DNA of 64,000 bases from Metallyticus violacea (GCA_030762175.1 CM060843.1:115163369-115227368), one strand, 5' to 3'; shown: positions 34,216 to 47,404, counted from the stretch's first letter. Notes: generated by a model from the sequence alone, not told the origin. A program made the numbers and translations.

Positions 34216-36950
34216 AGAGGAAGATTCATGTCCTGCAATGCTGGAAAGGTAACAGGAGTTATCAGCTTTGTCTCAGTACCGATTAGTTGCTATTTGTGTA
34301 ATAATGCTGCACGCTGTTCTGGAATTCAACTGCTATCGTGTTTTTCCTTTTAAATACTATCTTGCTATTTTTAAATACTCCCCATCACCTTTCGTATTAT
34401 TTTAAGAAGTGTAAATAAAATAATTTGTAAACATAGTTATATAAAAATTATATCTTTCTTTCTATAAGTAATAGAAGAGCTGAAGGAGACGGATAAATTA
34501 TGTTTAGAGTTAACTTATACATTCTCTCTTTCCTAAAGGATAAACGGATTTTAATTCTCTAGAAGAAAATGATCATGGAAACGGTCTGTTAAAATAGGTT
34601 AGTTCTAAAGGAGTTTCATAAAAGAATATCGTGGACTTTTATTAAAATGAAATTACACTGAAAATAAATGTATCTCGAGTTTTGTTATGATTACCGATCT
34701 AGTTATGTAAACGTGTCTGCAGATTTTATAATTAGGTTCTATATTATAGAAAATCAGTTTACTTATAGAATGAGAGAAAAGCATACTTAACGACAGTTAA
34801 AAACTGTGTATGGAACAAAGATGAAAGTGAACAATGAAATTTTAAAACCACTTAATACGAAAGAACAAATAGTTAAGACAGATGTTCGTATTCTAGACTT
34901 CTAAAACCGAAATAATTCCTTTGCACATCCAACCCTGTGTGCTGCTTTACCACAGGGAAAACTTATGGACTTAACGGAATGCCCAGGGCGATCGTAGCCG
35001 TAATGGATCCATTACCTTGGTAGTCTGGGACTCGTTTGAGATTAGACAAACCTTCTGCATTTGGGTTACGTGACAGCCAGCCTGAACTCCAATTCAGATC
35101 ATGTTAACTTACAAGTAACTACATACCTATTTCATTTACTGCGATATGGATCGTATCCCTTGAAATTGAGATAATGAAAGCCAGGCAAACAATATTTGGT
35201 CTAGTTAAACTCAGGAACGTTCCAGAAATGTGTTCATTTATAGCTGCATACTTTTCAGCTCCACTGAACTACTTTTAAAGTATCTAGATTATTAAAGGCT
35301 GTTTTCTCATTTCTTCTTTGCTTGGGTAAATAATTTTCATAGTATGAATTAAGTATAAAATACCTTTTAGGCAACAGTGTATAAAGATGGAATTCTTTAA
35401 AACTTGTCCTAAAGAAAGCAATTGCATATGTACACCATTTTCAAGGTACAAACTTCATTCAGTAAAAAATTAATGATTTACATTGATATTTTAGGACAGA
35501 AATATTAATCAGAACACAAGTAATAAATTTAACTTTTGTGTTCACATTTTATCCCTATCGTTCTCTAGTTACGTATGTAGTACTCATTGATTGCGAGCAG
35601 TATTCAACTATTCCTAGCCGGTTTTTGATTATAGTCTTATAAGCTCTCCATCTTGAAATGCGTATTTGCTGTAAATTTGTTGTTGTAGAATTGTATGATG
35701 TATATTTACCAACTCTGTTTTTAAGAAACGAGGAATGATATTAAATTATTAAATTTGTAATGTAAAGCGCATTATGAAATACTCTTAAGCTTAATATTTA
35801 AGAAAATGTTAAATCAATTACACATAAATATTATAAATTAGTGTGTTTTTCTCCCTCCTAATGATTTAACCGGACAAAACTACTGAAAAAAGTGCTTTTG
35901 CTTAAAGCATTAAACGTTTTGTAAATAATTTATCTTCTTTAGGTATTAATGAGTATAAAAAGGTGACTAACGTAGTTACCAACAATCCACCATGTAATTT
36001 TAAAGTGCCAGAGGAATCTGTGGAAAATAGTGTCACGCCTTGGGACCTTTACTCTGCTATCATTCTTTACATCTTTTCCTTTTTTCGATAATTTTCTTTT
36101 TTCTTAAAGCATTCTCCCATTGATAATTCACTATGAAATAAGTTCCTGTAAAGGTACTTACTAGTACGGGAGATGGATAATTTAACAAAATTCAGCAATA
36201 CCATTAAAATATATTTTATTATAAAATTATTTAAAAAAACAGAAATAGTGATTATAAGATTCGGCATAATAAATCATGGTATAACATATACTGAACGTGC
36301 AACGTACGATCGTAATACATTATGAAATTATTAATATTAAACTATTTGAAATAATAACCTTTTAAATTAAATTTTAATGAATCTCGCCCATTTAACTATC
36401 AGATTATATTACAGCTTGGGCAAAGCGGTAATAATTAAAAAAAGCTACACTCAACTTGCCTCCATATCCTAAAGAACAGAATAATAAAATGCTTTAGGAA
36501 AGGTATGACTATGCACTGCATTATCAAGCAAGTTAACTTTTGATACATGACATGATGCTCCCAAATCTAGTGACGAATAATCACTTAAATTAACTAAGAG
36601 AGAAAACTTTACATTAAATAACCCAAAATCCTAAAGAAACATATTACACAACACACTGCTTTTACAACTTGACACGTTAATATCTGAATAAAAATTCACA
36701 AATAAAGAACATTATAAGACGCAGGAAGCTATGCAATTTTATTCTTATAAATGCACACATTATAAGAGTTTAGGTAGCGGGAGGAAGTGGTGAAAGTTTG
36801 ATTATAAAAAGATACAGCTCACCACTAAATAACCCTTTCTGTCGATCTACAGGGATGTTGCTAGTTTTTTGGAACTTGATAGTGTCGGGTTGAGTGAGAG
36901 GAATTAAAGGTGATGTGTGGATGAGAAACAACACCTTGTTGTTTGCCACT
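34216..36950. other. unassigned AT-rich sequence
   Basis: No gene was recognised. A less AT-rich stretch at 34927-35090 has no identifiable content. The rest is AT-rich with many short runs. Confidence 0.3.
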
Positions 36951-37188
36951 TGACGTCGTTTATTCAACCAACAAGTGCGTACCAGAGCGTTTTTCATCAG
37001 ATCTCAGTAATGAGGCAGTTGGCAGACGCGCGCACTTATAATACTTGACAAACAGTCGTTTTCTGACTGCTAATAAGTGCCGAGCAGAATGAAACTCGAA
37101 CATTGATGTTCCAGTGCGAGTTCCCAAGACTAAATCCTCCAAAAAGGGCGATTTCATGTCCTTAAATACTCAATAAGACTCGCTTGAC

Positions 37189-37226
37189 CACGTGATAAAG
37201 GGAAACTCTATTTTCCCGCCACCATG
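37189..37226 (+). promoter_or_regulatory. E-box, E2F-type site and strong start-codon context
   Basis: Within 40 bases lie CACGTG (37189-37194), an E2F-type TTTCCCGCC (37212-37220) and an ATG at 37224 in ideal context (GCCACCATGG). The frame runs only ten codons (MDLDILIGYR) unless spliced; a weak donor GTGACA occurs at its end. The surrounding 36960-37560 is less AT-rich and has open frames on both strands that match nothing known. It could be a promoter or chance. Confidence 0.2.
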
Positions 37227-37569
37227 GATTTAGACATCCTTATAGGCTATCGGTGACATCATGAAACACTCGTATTATTGGCTAGTCAGATTATCTGAGC
37301 GTAACAACTTGGCGATTCGTCCACCGTTCAATTTCAATTTCTACAGTACGTTAGAGTTCCACGTCCTTTAATGGCAGCACAGGTGTTAACAGCTTTTGTC
37401 TTTGCCAACATACCTGCCCGGGGGAAAAGCAGCACCCTTCCAAGTAACAAAAGAAAGAATTTACTCTTGTCTGCCAGAACGGTCCCTCTGCTGTCCGAGC
37501 GAGAATTCCTGCTTTTCGTGGCATTTTTACACACTTGCAGAACCCTTCACTTAACAGCTAGCTGAAGTA

Positions 37570-38385
37570 AAATGTTACATATATTCTACCTAATTTCTCA
37601 CAATTGAGGGTACCAAGGAATGTATCAAAATATACCTAGTAAATGCACAAAACCCTAAACGATTTGTCTTTAAAGGCTACAAAAAGTCATGCAAATAAAA
37701 AAATTTTAGGTTCTGGATAATAGACAGATACGGGTATCACGAAACTCAAGATAATTGTTAACTTTGTTGCAAATATGTTGTAATTGGACAAGTCCAATTT
37801 CCTCATGCATTCAGTATTTATTTGGAAAAGAATGTCAACTGAAATACTGATGAAGTATGGGATAATCTCGCTCCTATTATGTCGGGACATTTTAAAATCG
37901 CTGTATAGAACATAACATTGATTCCCTGTAAACCGGCAGCCTTTTTTCCTTTCTGAAAAACTAGAAATATATTAGAGATATTTACCTTGATGGAGGCCAT
38001 ATGCACATAGATATCAATATTGCATGTTTCGAGCTCAAAATCCACAACAGACAGCAGGAAAACTGAGCTGTAGAAAGCAGGTTTCTTCTTCAAACTTCCA
38101 ACGGTACTTTTCTGTTAACGTGCCGAACGGAATATGGTTTCTCGATTCCCGCCAAGTAACGTAAATCTGATACCACTTCCATTATGATGGAGAAAATGTA
38201 GAGGCAATGTCCTTCAAAAGTCACGTAAACAAATTCTTATCCTGAAGATATAAACGCCACAAGTATCAGTAAAATAACTACAAAAATGTTGTCAGTCGTA
38301 CTTTTTGTACTTGGTTCCTTCACTTAACGATGTGCTGCACTCACGTATTTTTTCCCAATCTTAGTCATGATCTCTTTAGCTTGGT
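37570..38385. other. unassigned sequence
   Basis: No gene was recognised. A 12-C run occurs just beyond, at 38390-38401. Confidence 0.3.
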
Positions 38386-38404
38386 CATTCCCCCCCCCCC
38401 CACC

Positions 38405-38655
38405 CGCATTGCAGTGTTGTAGCTTCCTTCGGAGGCCGAACCGCCCATTCGGCGTAGTTACTTTGACTTAGTGTGGATTATAAAATTGATATGATTATAT
38501 TGCGTTATGAGGGTCTTTTAACGTAGCACTAGACCATGGGCACCCCAGCGATTTTCCTATCCATTGAAAACTCCCCATAATAGATACAGGAATCTAACCC
38601 GCGACTTCAGGAATAGTAACCAGGGACGCCATGAGGCTGGTCGCACTCCCGAATT
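38405..38655 (-). mobile_element. possible third tRNA-headed SINE family, one copy
   Basis: In reverse orientation there is an A-box-like TGGTTACTATTCC and a B-box-like GGGTTAGATTCC (complement at 38593-38604). They are followed by GGTGCCCATGGTCTAG and CTACGTTAAAAGACCCTCAT. The last resembles the ACGTTAAAAGA-type body motif common in invertebrate SINEs. Only one copy is in the window, so the boundaries are estimates. Confidence 0.4.
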
Positions 38656-39069
38656 TGGATTCGCAAAATGTAAGTTTAACTCGCTGTAAATTTCTCACAC
38701 TTCTAACTGTTTATTTTCAGTTATCTATATACACAACGGAGTACTTGGAAGTGAACTGAAGTCGCAGCGCAACCGTTAATAACTTTTACCAAAAACGAAT
38801 TTCGTTTTCCTCGTGCCCTTCCTTGTTATAATATCGCCAGCTTATATGCGAAGTGAATGTCATGCATTTTTGAACAATTCTTCATGAAAAAAAAAATCAC
38901 AAAAGTGTAGCGCTTTCTTTATCTGAATTAGGGAAAAACTAAAGTATAGCCTGATACATTTGCGAAGCCAGTCTTAAAAGCGAGTGAACCAGAAACCAAA
39001 TATTCTTGACGTATGTAAATGTTAAAATTATAATTCCAAATTGTAACGCGAGTATGGTGGATTTTTTGT

Positions 39070-39135
39070 TTGAATAGTGTTTTAACGCCCATATTAAATA
39101 CTGGGGCATCACAGACGATAGCATGATGGAGGAAA
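39070..39135 (-). repeat. SINE-B 3'-end fragment
   Basis: TTGAATAGTGTTTTAACGCC followed by GGGGCATCACAGACGATAG matches the 3' 65 bases of SINE-B in reverse. The rest of the element is missing (5' truncation or decay). Confidence 0.65.
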
Positions 39136-39729
39136 GGAAGAGCAAGGTAAAAATGTTATCACTTTTTTGCCTAAAAGTTATGAAATACTGTTCATAAATG
39201 AAAAAACGAAATTGAAAAATGACAAATAAAAGTTAAAGCACTAGCATTCAGGTCATCTCAGAGAATGTAGATTGCTCGAAGCGGTTTGCAGTAAGACTGG
39301 TCTACATATTTATGAATGAACTGTCGAGGGCTTGAAAAGAATTCCTAGGAAATGGATGATGAATTAAGCCTTTTTTGCACTAAAATAATTAAATATTGCA
39401 TGTACCGAAAAACATCTGTTTGCAATTTTATAATTAGCAAGCATAATGAAAGAAAATTTAGTTAATGGTCAGATACTTCGTTGTACCAAATGCTTCATTG
39501 CGAAAGTTAATACTATAAAAATAGTACATCCTTAAATATATCGTATCATTCCTATAAATGCTGAAACCGAATACATATTTATATAATCTCTATTAGCATT
39601 CCCTGTAAGACATGCAAAAATTACTTTTCTCAATACTTTAAAGTTTTGAAATGGACCTTTCAGCATAGCTTAAATTATTTCGCCCAGATCTGGGGCAAAG
39701 CTTACGTACCTATAATGTCAAAGAAGCCT

Positions 39730-39773
39730 TTAGATTAGATTAGATTAGGTTAGGTTAGGTTAGGTTAGGTTAG
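39730..39773 (+). repeat. interstitial insect telomere-type repeat
   Basis: Three TTAGA units followed by five TTAGG units and a partial TTAG. TTAGG is the canonical insect telomere repeat. The TTAGA units look like decayed or variant repeats on one side only. Confidence 0.95.
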
Positions 39774-39779
39774 TAGACT

Positions 39780-41935
39780 TTTCAAATACGACAGCAAACG
39801 AGTTGACAATTCACGAGTCAAAATGACGAGATACTACAAAAGAAAGATGCCTTTTCATTCTTGCAATAAATTTGAAATTAGTTTTTCGTAATTTTTAAAC
39901 GAGCAATACAACAATTTGAAGCAGTAGAATAGGATGTAATACTAAAGTTTAAATTATGAACAGTCAGAAGTTCTAGCAACCCAATTCGAAACGCTTTCAA
40001 ATATTTGTATATTTGACCTTGAAAACCCTAATACGACGATAGAAAAGAACTCACTTTTATTTTTCAGCGTGATTACCTCCACTTTAGCTTGTAGTGAAAC
40101 AGAACTTAAACTGAAGTTAACTTCCAATAGTTTGGCCGTGTGGAATGGACAGGCATGTTAGGGCAACGATCACTTTCAGGTCTGCTAATATAGATGTTAA
40201 ATGTTAGCTTAGAATGTCAGAAAATGCAAGGTTAGTGTAGTTTCTTCAAGCAAGTTATCAAACCATTTTACTGCTTCGTAAATAGAGTAGTCTAGAATTT
40301 CATAACGTATTTGTTAGTCACGCTGGGCGTATAACCTACAACTGCCAAAGTGTTCAGCAACAAAGATGAAACTTTACAATAATTCACATATAAGGAACTT
40401 GCTTTTGGGTAAGGAACTTCGATAGAAGTGCTAAAAATTCATCCCGAGAAACTCAGGTCAACTACGAGTACATCTCTTGAAAGGTTGGTAGCCTTAAGAC
40501 TACATCTTCTTGAAACAGAGCTATAAGATCCTCGCCTTTTGAAGAACTATTGCTGAATGTACATGTCTCAGAGGAATGTTCTTGTTACGCCCAATGTTCT
40601 CGATTTCCATAACTTACGCCATTAAGCTTCATTCTGAGGGAACATTTAAAATATTTGATGTGCAACACTTAAAATTACACACTAAAAAGGGGGGGGGGGT
40701 TGTGTTAGGAAAATATATCGGAGCAGGAAAATGGATTCTAGAAAGGTGATACAAGAAGCAGGGAAACAACAGCCTGACTCTTCCACTCTTTCCTGATAAT
40801 TAACAGAGAAAATTCTGCTCTTGAAAGAATAAAAAGTAAGACTGCAGTCATTGTTGAAGACGCAGTATACACGAGAAGTGGAAGAGGTGACATTTATCCT
40901 GAGTGACATAAGCCTGTTTACGCAAAGCCGAGGAGTTATAAGATAAAACTGAGTCCGAGGGAAAACTAAACAAAACAAGCGGGAGCGCTTTAGGTGGAAT
41001 ACCTTTAAAAAGTTTGTGATCTCTTCTTTCTAACAAATATCACCTCAAATGTTTTTGAAATACATATAAACGTCAGTGAATTAGCACAGATTGACGTATT
41101 TTAACGCGTTAATACACGCAAACCTAACATCATCCTGATCTAGGAATAAGACAAGGTTATTAAAATTCAAAGTAGTCTGAAACTGTACGCGCTTTGAAAA
41201 ATATTGAGGAATAATAAATATAATGTTTTAATTACGACACAATTTTACATTTAAATAGAGCACCAGATTTTAAATAGCTGAATGCTATCATTCTTTGTGG
41301 ATATTGCCCAATTGTCGCTCTTCAGATTTCCTGTACGCTCATAAATACAGAAAGCAGCAACATAACACCTTAAGAACTCCTCCCTCAATGCTTTAACACA
41401 TTCTATACCAGATAGCCGGCTTGCGTCGTGTATGAATGAAGCTGCTCCTCTGCAGTACGCCAGTCAAAAGGGGGATGTGTTATTTAAAGATGTAACATGG
41501 CTTAATTTATAACACCGCGCAGACCGACCACATAACACTTAGAGGAATCAGAGTCTTTTGGGATAAAATCATTACTTTTAACAGTGTACTGCACATAGGG
41601 GTTTGTAACCTTATACGGAAGAAAGGGCGGTCTCTTGCCCGCACGTATAGATAACGTTCAACGCACATGTATGAATATCCGCATAAATATATTATTTTAT
41701 TTTAGAATAATCTCGCACATGAAAATAAAAACAAGCTCTTTTGAGAGAAAAATTAATCATTTCAGATTAATTTTTACGCAGCTGATAAGATTTAGTTTTA
41801 AATTATGTCTGCTAGCGTGAGCATCTTTTTGTAATTACTTTAGTACCAAGGTTCTGCTTGGTTTTAATTTAAGAGGTATTTTTGCTGACTTCTTTGATAT
41901 TCTTGTTTCTTGCGACAAACATCTGAGAGACTTCT
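39780..41935. other. unassigned sequence
   Basis: No gene was recognised. There is an 11-G run at 40689-40699. Open frames at 40682-41036 (minus) and 41635-41820 (plus) match nothing known. Confidence 0.3.
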
Positions 41936-41939
41936 TTGT

Positions 41940-44900
41940 AGTATGATCCTGACCGCCCGGTGTTTCCCTCACCTAATCCTTTCCTCCCAGGAGGTTCCTC
42001 CATTGAAAACATAAACACATACGACCTACCCTTAAGCATGGCTAAAGTACCGAGAACTTCGCCCATGTCCCTATCTGTCCGATACATGACATTATGGATA
42101 ATGACTACCTTCACATGTATTGCATCCAAGATGTACGAGAAAGTAGATGCATGCAAACTGAAAATTCAGTAAAAACATGCTCCGAACTAACAGCAAAATA
42201 AAATGTAACATTCGAATCTAACCACAAAAAGAAAGCCCATACACCACACATTAATTTACTCATTTGTTGATATAAATGTAAATGTATTCCATGTTGACTA
42301 TATTTATTATTTTATATAGTTAATTTTGACATTTTTGACAATCGTCCGAATTGAATGCGTGCCGCTCGATGCTAATGTCAAGTTCATTGCAAGAGAGGTT
42401 TTCTTCGCATTTAATTAATATACAAACTTTGTTTAGTAAAAATAAATCCAAAGCGTTAATTATATTTAATAATGGGTAGTGTTATTAGCAGCCGTCTTTA
42501 TCTGCAGCCATACATTTATGACACATTTTAATCAGTAGTTCTGCCTCAACAAATCTGCCAATTTTCGCTTTACATTTGTACTAAATTTCCTGCAATAAAT
42601 GGGTTATGCAGTATTTCTTGTTTACATTTTTCTTTTTCTCTCTATTCTGGTGTTAAAATTTCAATACCATACACCAGAGTAAAAGTTACTTCAATAACAC
42701 GCTTTAGCAATAGCCTGTAATAACCGAGGCTTGACTTTCACTGGCCTCTTAGCCGCAAACCGAGTTATTATAACAAAAAGACAGCTTTGGAGCAAAGTGT
42801 GACTGACTGTATAATTATAGAGCGGGAAGTTTCTGTCAATATGACAGGCGATTGAAGAAGGTACTTTGGCCCAACATGCGCTACACTTTGAGAACGCAAT
42901 CAAAAACAAATCTTGGTACTATACACAATGACAGAACAATTTTTGTATTAATAATAAAGTTAAAAGGAACATTCAAACGTAATGTACAAAACCATTCGCA
43001 TACAAGAATACACGAAATTATTTTAGTGCAATATTTCAAGTCATTTCATACATAGCCTAGATGTTTTCTATTGAACATTTGATCATATATGTCACGGACT
43101 GTAATTCAAAACCTCAAACCTATTTACTTACATTAACGACCTGTGTCTGTCCCCTTGATCTTCAAGGATGATTGATTTGATCATTAGTGATTGTGCCAAA
43201 TGAACCCAGAGGAGAGGGAGGAGTGTCATCAGTAAGGTAACTAATTCAAATAGAATTTGATCAAGCACAATAAGCAATGGTTGCAACTCTTAAATTTAAG
43301 TTGAATGCATACGCACGGACGCACGAAATCAAAACATATACACAAATACAAATAAAAAAGTTCCCTCTAAATGGACTTAAATCTGAAGACAGATAAAAAA
43401 AATTAAAATATAATTATTGTAAGTCCAGTTTGATTTCAACAACAGTTTTCAAATAGAAGCCAGAAAAACTTTTAAGATTATGGCGGGTATTTCAATTAGA
43501 GATCTTTGACTTTTCATGCCTTTCCTCTAACCACTGAGGAAAGCCATGATCTAACCCTGTGCGCTTTGTACCAAAGATTCTGCATTAGAGAAGTTGCTTG
43601 GTTTTATTCTATAGATTTTACACCCTACGAATGACGGAGTTAGGAATACTGTGGCATTTATTACTACTAGATTTATATCATTGTAGTTGATAAATCATAT
43701 AATAAAATGTTTCCGGTTAATATACGGAATTGTTTATAAACTTTATCATGCAGCATTTTATATCTCGGCTACTAGGCATAAGATGGCCGGCAACGCCCAC
43801 TCTTCAACACCGCCTTATGTCCTTGAAAGTAGCTTTCTAAGCCAGTTTTCTACCGGTCTCACGGCAGTATACATTCATTCGCGAAGATGGTTAGACAGTT
43901 AACTGTTGAGCAATAGTAAATAAAGGTTATTTTAAGTATGAGTAAGCTATGTCTACATTTTGAAATTATTTTGAATTTCTCTAATCAATTGCCTCCTGCA
44001 ATAACTTATTCACCGTATTGTGCGCAAAATTTAATATAATGACTCAGCAAAAATGCCAAAATAACATAAGAGTTTTAATAAGTAAATTATTTCACAAAAT
44101 AAAGTTACTTATATCACTAAACCAACATTCCTGCAATTGAAAGCAATTTAAAACCTACATTATAATATTAACACAAATATAAGCTATTACATATAAAGTA
44201 TTATTTTATTCTTAAATTAATCACATTCTTGTAAAAAAAAGTATCTCTTATTAACTTTTATGTTGAACAAACAATATGAAAATCATGTCTGAAAAAAATA
44301 AAAAGCATTTATCTTCATTTATAAAGCTGTTGCATGCACATAATAATATAAAACTTGCAGAAAAACTAGCAGTGATAGATTCTGTGCAAACTCAAACTCT
44401 CCAAAGTAACAGACTGATATTTAGGTTAGTTTTACTGGAAAACAGAGTGTAAGTTATTAAAGGAATTTGTACGCAGGACATTTACTAGACATTTAAAACG
44501 ATGTACACCCCCCAAAAAAGTTTATCTCCGTGTGGGTTAACTTCTAGTGCAAAATCTGTTTCAGGTTATGGACAATTATTTTGCCTGAAATTTCTATAGT
44601 GCTCCCCTTCCTCCGAAATGCTTTGTTGGAAGAAATTCCCCTTAACATAATATACTGTACGTGGTTCATGCATTATGGGGAAACAGCTCATTTTTTCTGA
44701 TGTTGGGAGAGGATTCCAGGCTAAAAATTTATATATAAAGCGTGGCGGGCCTATATATCTTGAAGCAATTGGTTTCAAACCCTTAATAATTTACGTTATC
44801 AGAATTATTGAATTCATGTCTTATATAATTAATCCTATTCATCACATTTGCTTTATTGTGTATAAAATTAAAGACTTCTAATAACATTTGATGAACGCTC

Positions 44901-44960
44901 ACCAACAGGAATATATTCATATTAAATACAGGATGAACGATCTTTCAAGCAATCGGTTTC
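41940..44960. other. unassigned sequence
   Basis: The stretch 41940-42170 is less AT-rich and open on both strands (95 codons minus, 70 plus) without recognised domains. The remainder to 44960 is AT-rich DNA with no recognised feature. Confidence 0.25.
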
Positions 44961-44969
44961 GCAGCGTGC

Positions 44970-45448
44970 GGGTGACAGGAAGTCCGCAGTAAATATAGTA
45001 CGGTTTGTCGAGTAAGTTAATCACATAAACACTTAAAAAGAAATGTAAATTACTCACGCATATTACGCAAGGAGATGCTGGAACTGCCTCCCTTCGTTGT
45101 TCAAGCATTTCTGACACCTACTTAGGAAATTGCTCATTACACTCTGCAGTACTCTCTGAGAAATGACAGCAATTTCTTGACGAATGCAGTTTTAAGTTCA
45201 TCTAAAGTGTGTGGGTTTGATTTACACACTTTCTCTTTTAATGCCCCACAGAGCTAAAAATCGCAAGATGTTATATCGGGAGAAGCAGGAAATTACTCTT
45301 GAAATAATCTCCTTACAGCACGCACTGATTCTGTATGCACGCATGAATCATACACGAATACTCTTTGGAGAATAGAATACTTGTATTGCCCTATTTCACT
45401 TGATACACTTTCTCTCAATAAACTGTATTGTGTCACCTAACGTGACAC
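44970..45448 (-). mobile_element. M2 mariner-like element, internally deleted
   Basis: Read on the minus strand, an N-terminal helix-turn-helix piece (SILQRVFVYDSCVHTESVRAVRRLF in two parts: SILQRVFVYDS and VRAVRRLFQE) runs directly into the end of the catalytic domain. There, ASPDI and a stretch equivalent to CDF.LCGALKEKV contain the third catalytic Asp. The C-terminus follows with NPHTLDELKTA, EIAVISQRVLQSVMSNFL and RCQKCLNNEGRQFQHLL. The deletion joint is near 45290. About 220 codons of the catalytic core are missing and there are further stops. The family differs from M1. Possible termini were not firmly found; a GTGTCAC inverted motif lies at 45430-45448. Confidence 0.75.
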
Positions 45449-45580
45449 TTGCTACTTGCGCAAGATTTCAACCCACACTGAAACCTCGCGGAGCGGAGGG
45501 GAAATGTACTCCATGCCTCCGCCGTCATAGCGACGGCGACCGGTCCCGCGGTTGAGCCAAGCATTGCTCACCCAGTATAT
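45430..45580. repeat. GC-rich patch with two perfect hairpins
   Basis: Two perfect 7-bp stems sit here: GTGTCAC-(5)-GTGACAC at 45430-45448 and CGCCGTC-(5)-GACGGCG at 45520-45538. They lie in a strongly G+C-rich patch (45485-45560) next to the M2 element. A run of T does not follow, so they are not obvious terminators. They could be the subterminal part of the M2 element or another repeat. Confidence 0.4.
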
Positions 45581-45589
45581 GTGTAAATA

Positions 45590-46488
45590 ATCAATAAGAA
45601 TGTGAAAATATATATTACTGTGTACCTTGTACTTTTAGTTAGCTAGAGTTGTACGAGTGCAGTATACACTGTTATGTTCTCGATGTACAAATCGCGAGAA
45701 GGCAGGACGCGCTATTGTCAAGGATGTGTAAAGTATTGCGTAGATAGTAATACTTTTCAATGAGTGTGAATGATAAATTGCAGAGTTCGAATGAGTTTTC
45801 GTGATAGTAAACAATACTGTTTACAATAAACGAGAATGTGTTGTAGGTAAAAATTACGCGAGGGTAAATAACTAAAAGCACGTGCGCAAGTGAAATTCAA
45901 CCCTGCGTTTAAAAGTGAACAACAAATTTACGAGATGAAGCGACTTTAGAGATCGAGGAGAACAATTTAAGGGCTACGATAAATTTAAGGTAACAATCGG
46001 ACCTTCTCATCCTTATTAACATATGATGATGCACTTAGTGAAAAATAAAGCGTGGTTATTATTTAATTCTTGAAACTTTTTCGACCTTCCCAGCTCTCCG
46101 CTTCCTTCTTCCCCTTGGTATAGACGCCAGAAAATTCCAGTACATCTACAAGGAATGGCAGCTATTCTTATTTGTAACTAGGGATGGCTGTATACGAGCC
46201 GTAGCCCAGGCATTTTCAAGACAAGAATCCTCATGGAGGAAGACACCGCTGCAGATAGCCCAAATATTAGCGGCCGCACCACTTAGAAATTTCACTTCAT
46301 CAATAAACCCACCAATCTCCATTAATTAACAAATCCAAATAATTAATCAATCAAATCAATTCTCCATCCACACTTCCCCTCATTTATAACTAATCTCCCT
46401 CCTCCAACGCTATTATAGTTACAAATTGGAGCCCAGCCTGGGGCCATTAAAACAATCAAATTAATCCCTACGCCCCTCTTAATATCGC

Positions 46489-46531
<43 letters not shown>

Positions 46532-46735
46532 TTTAAATGTATTCCAGAACCAATGGTAAGGTGAAAGTGCATTGTCAACAAATACGGGGGCACCTGGCAT
46601 ATGAGAGAGAGTAAGAGAGAACTTGGGAGCCTATATTAAGGTGCATGATGACCATTTTGCAGAACTATTGGGTAAATAACTAAAACATGAAGAAAATGTA
46701 CACTTTAATTTTAGCTTTTAGCATGTTATTTGTCG
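45590..46735. other. unassigned sequence with (AT)n
   Basis: No gene was recognised. A richer patch at 46080-46300 shows no recognised content. An (AT)n microsatellite lies at 46492-46527. Confidence 0.3.
46492..46527. repeat. (AT)n microsatellite
   Basis: About eighteen AT units. Confidence 0.95.
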
Positions 46736-46739
46736 TGCA

Positions 46740-47400
46740 ACTAAATAAAAGCTACAGTTTGGCTTGGCGTATATTACTGGAGGTTCCAGATAGAGGTGAT
46801 TTCATTATTCAGGCATTCGTCCATTAGGAAATTCCAATGTTAGCCATAGGTTTCTCCGTGTTTAAAAACTGTAAAATATGTTCCGTTGAGTTTATATGTG
46901 GATTTTTTTCTGACCAGTCGAGATGCATGAATATTTCCGAGTGTTGATCAAATACAATTTAATTTCTATAAAAGCTCAAATTGTCGTCTTGGTACATTGT
47001 TTTCCTTCTGAGAAATATATGTACACAAATGGCAACACCTGCTCAGTCTAGCCTTTCTGGTTCAAACGCGTTGTCAACACAAACAAACGGGGCATTTCCG
47101 CGTAACTGAAACTTCCTCGAAACATAACAGAGCAACCTCCAGCTTGAACAATGCCTTGTGTCTACGATGTGCACGTCGCCTAACATTATTCGCAACCAAA
47201 CAGAAACAAGACTCATTCGACCAGCTACGTGCTTTCAGTCGACTGTTGATGTCTTTGTGTCTACTGTAACTGTCCAGCATTGTAAGTAGCTGTTAGCGAC
47301 GGCTTACCCTGTAAGTACTTCTCACAGCCTAGGGAGGAGAATTAGTCTAGTCGTCCGTATCTATGAATACCTTCTTCTCTCGACCGCAATACAAATGCGG
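46740..47400 (-). pseudogene. Tc1-like transposase relic
   Basis: Reading minus from about 47330, PSLTATYNAG fits the linker that precedes the DDE domain in Tc1 transposases. The frame 47074-47280 gives RSWSNESCFCLVANNVRRR, where Tc1 proteins have the first catalytic Asp in a SDESRF motif; here that Asp is Asn. Further on, YQDDN and then LDWSEKNPHINSTEHIF (near 46910) fit the second Asp region and the SPDLNPIEH-type motif around the third catalytic acid. Several frameshifts and stops break it. No terminal inverted repeats were identified. Confidence 0.65.
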
Positions 47401-47404
47401 GTTG

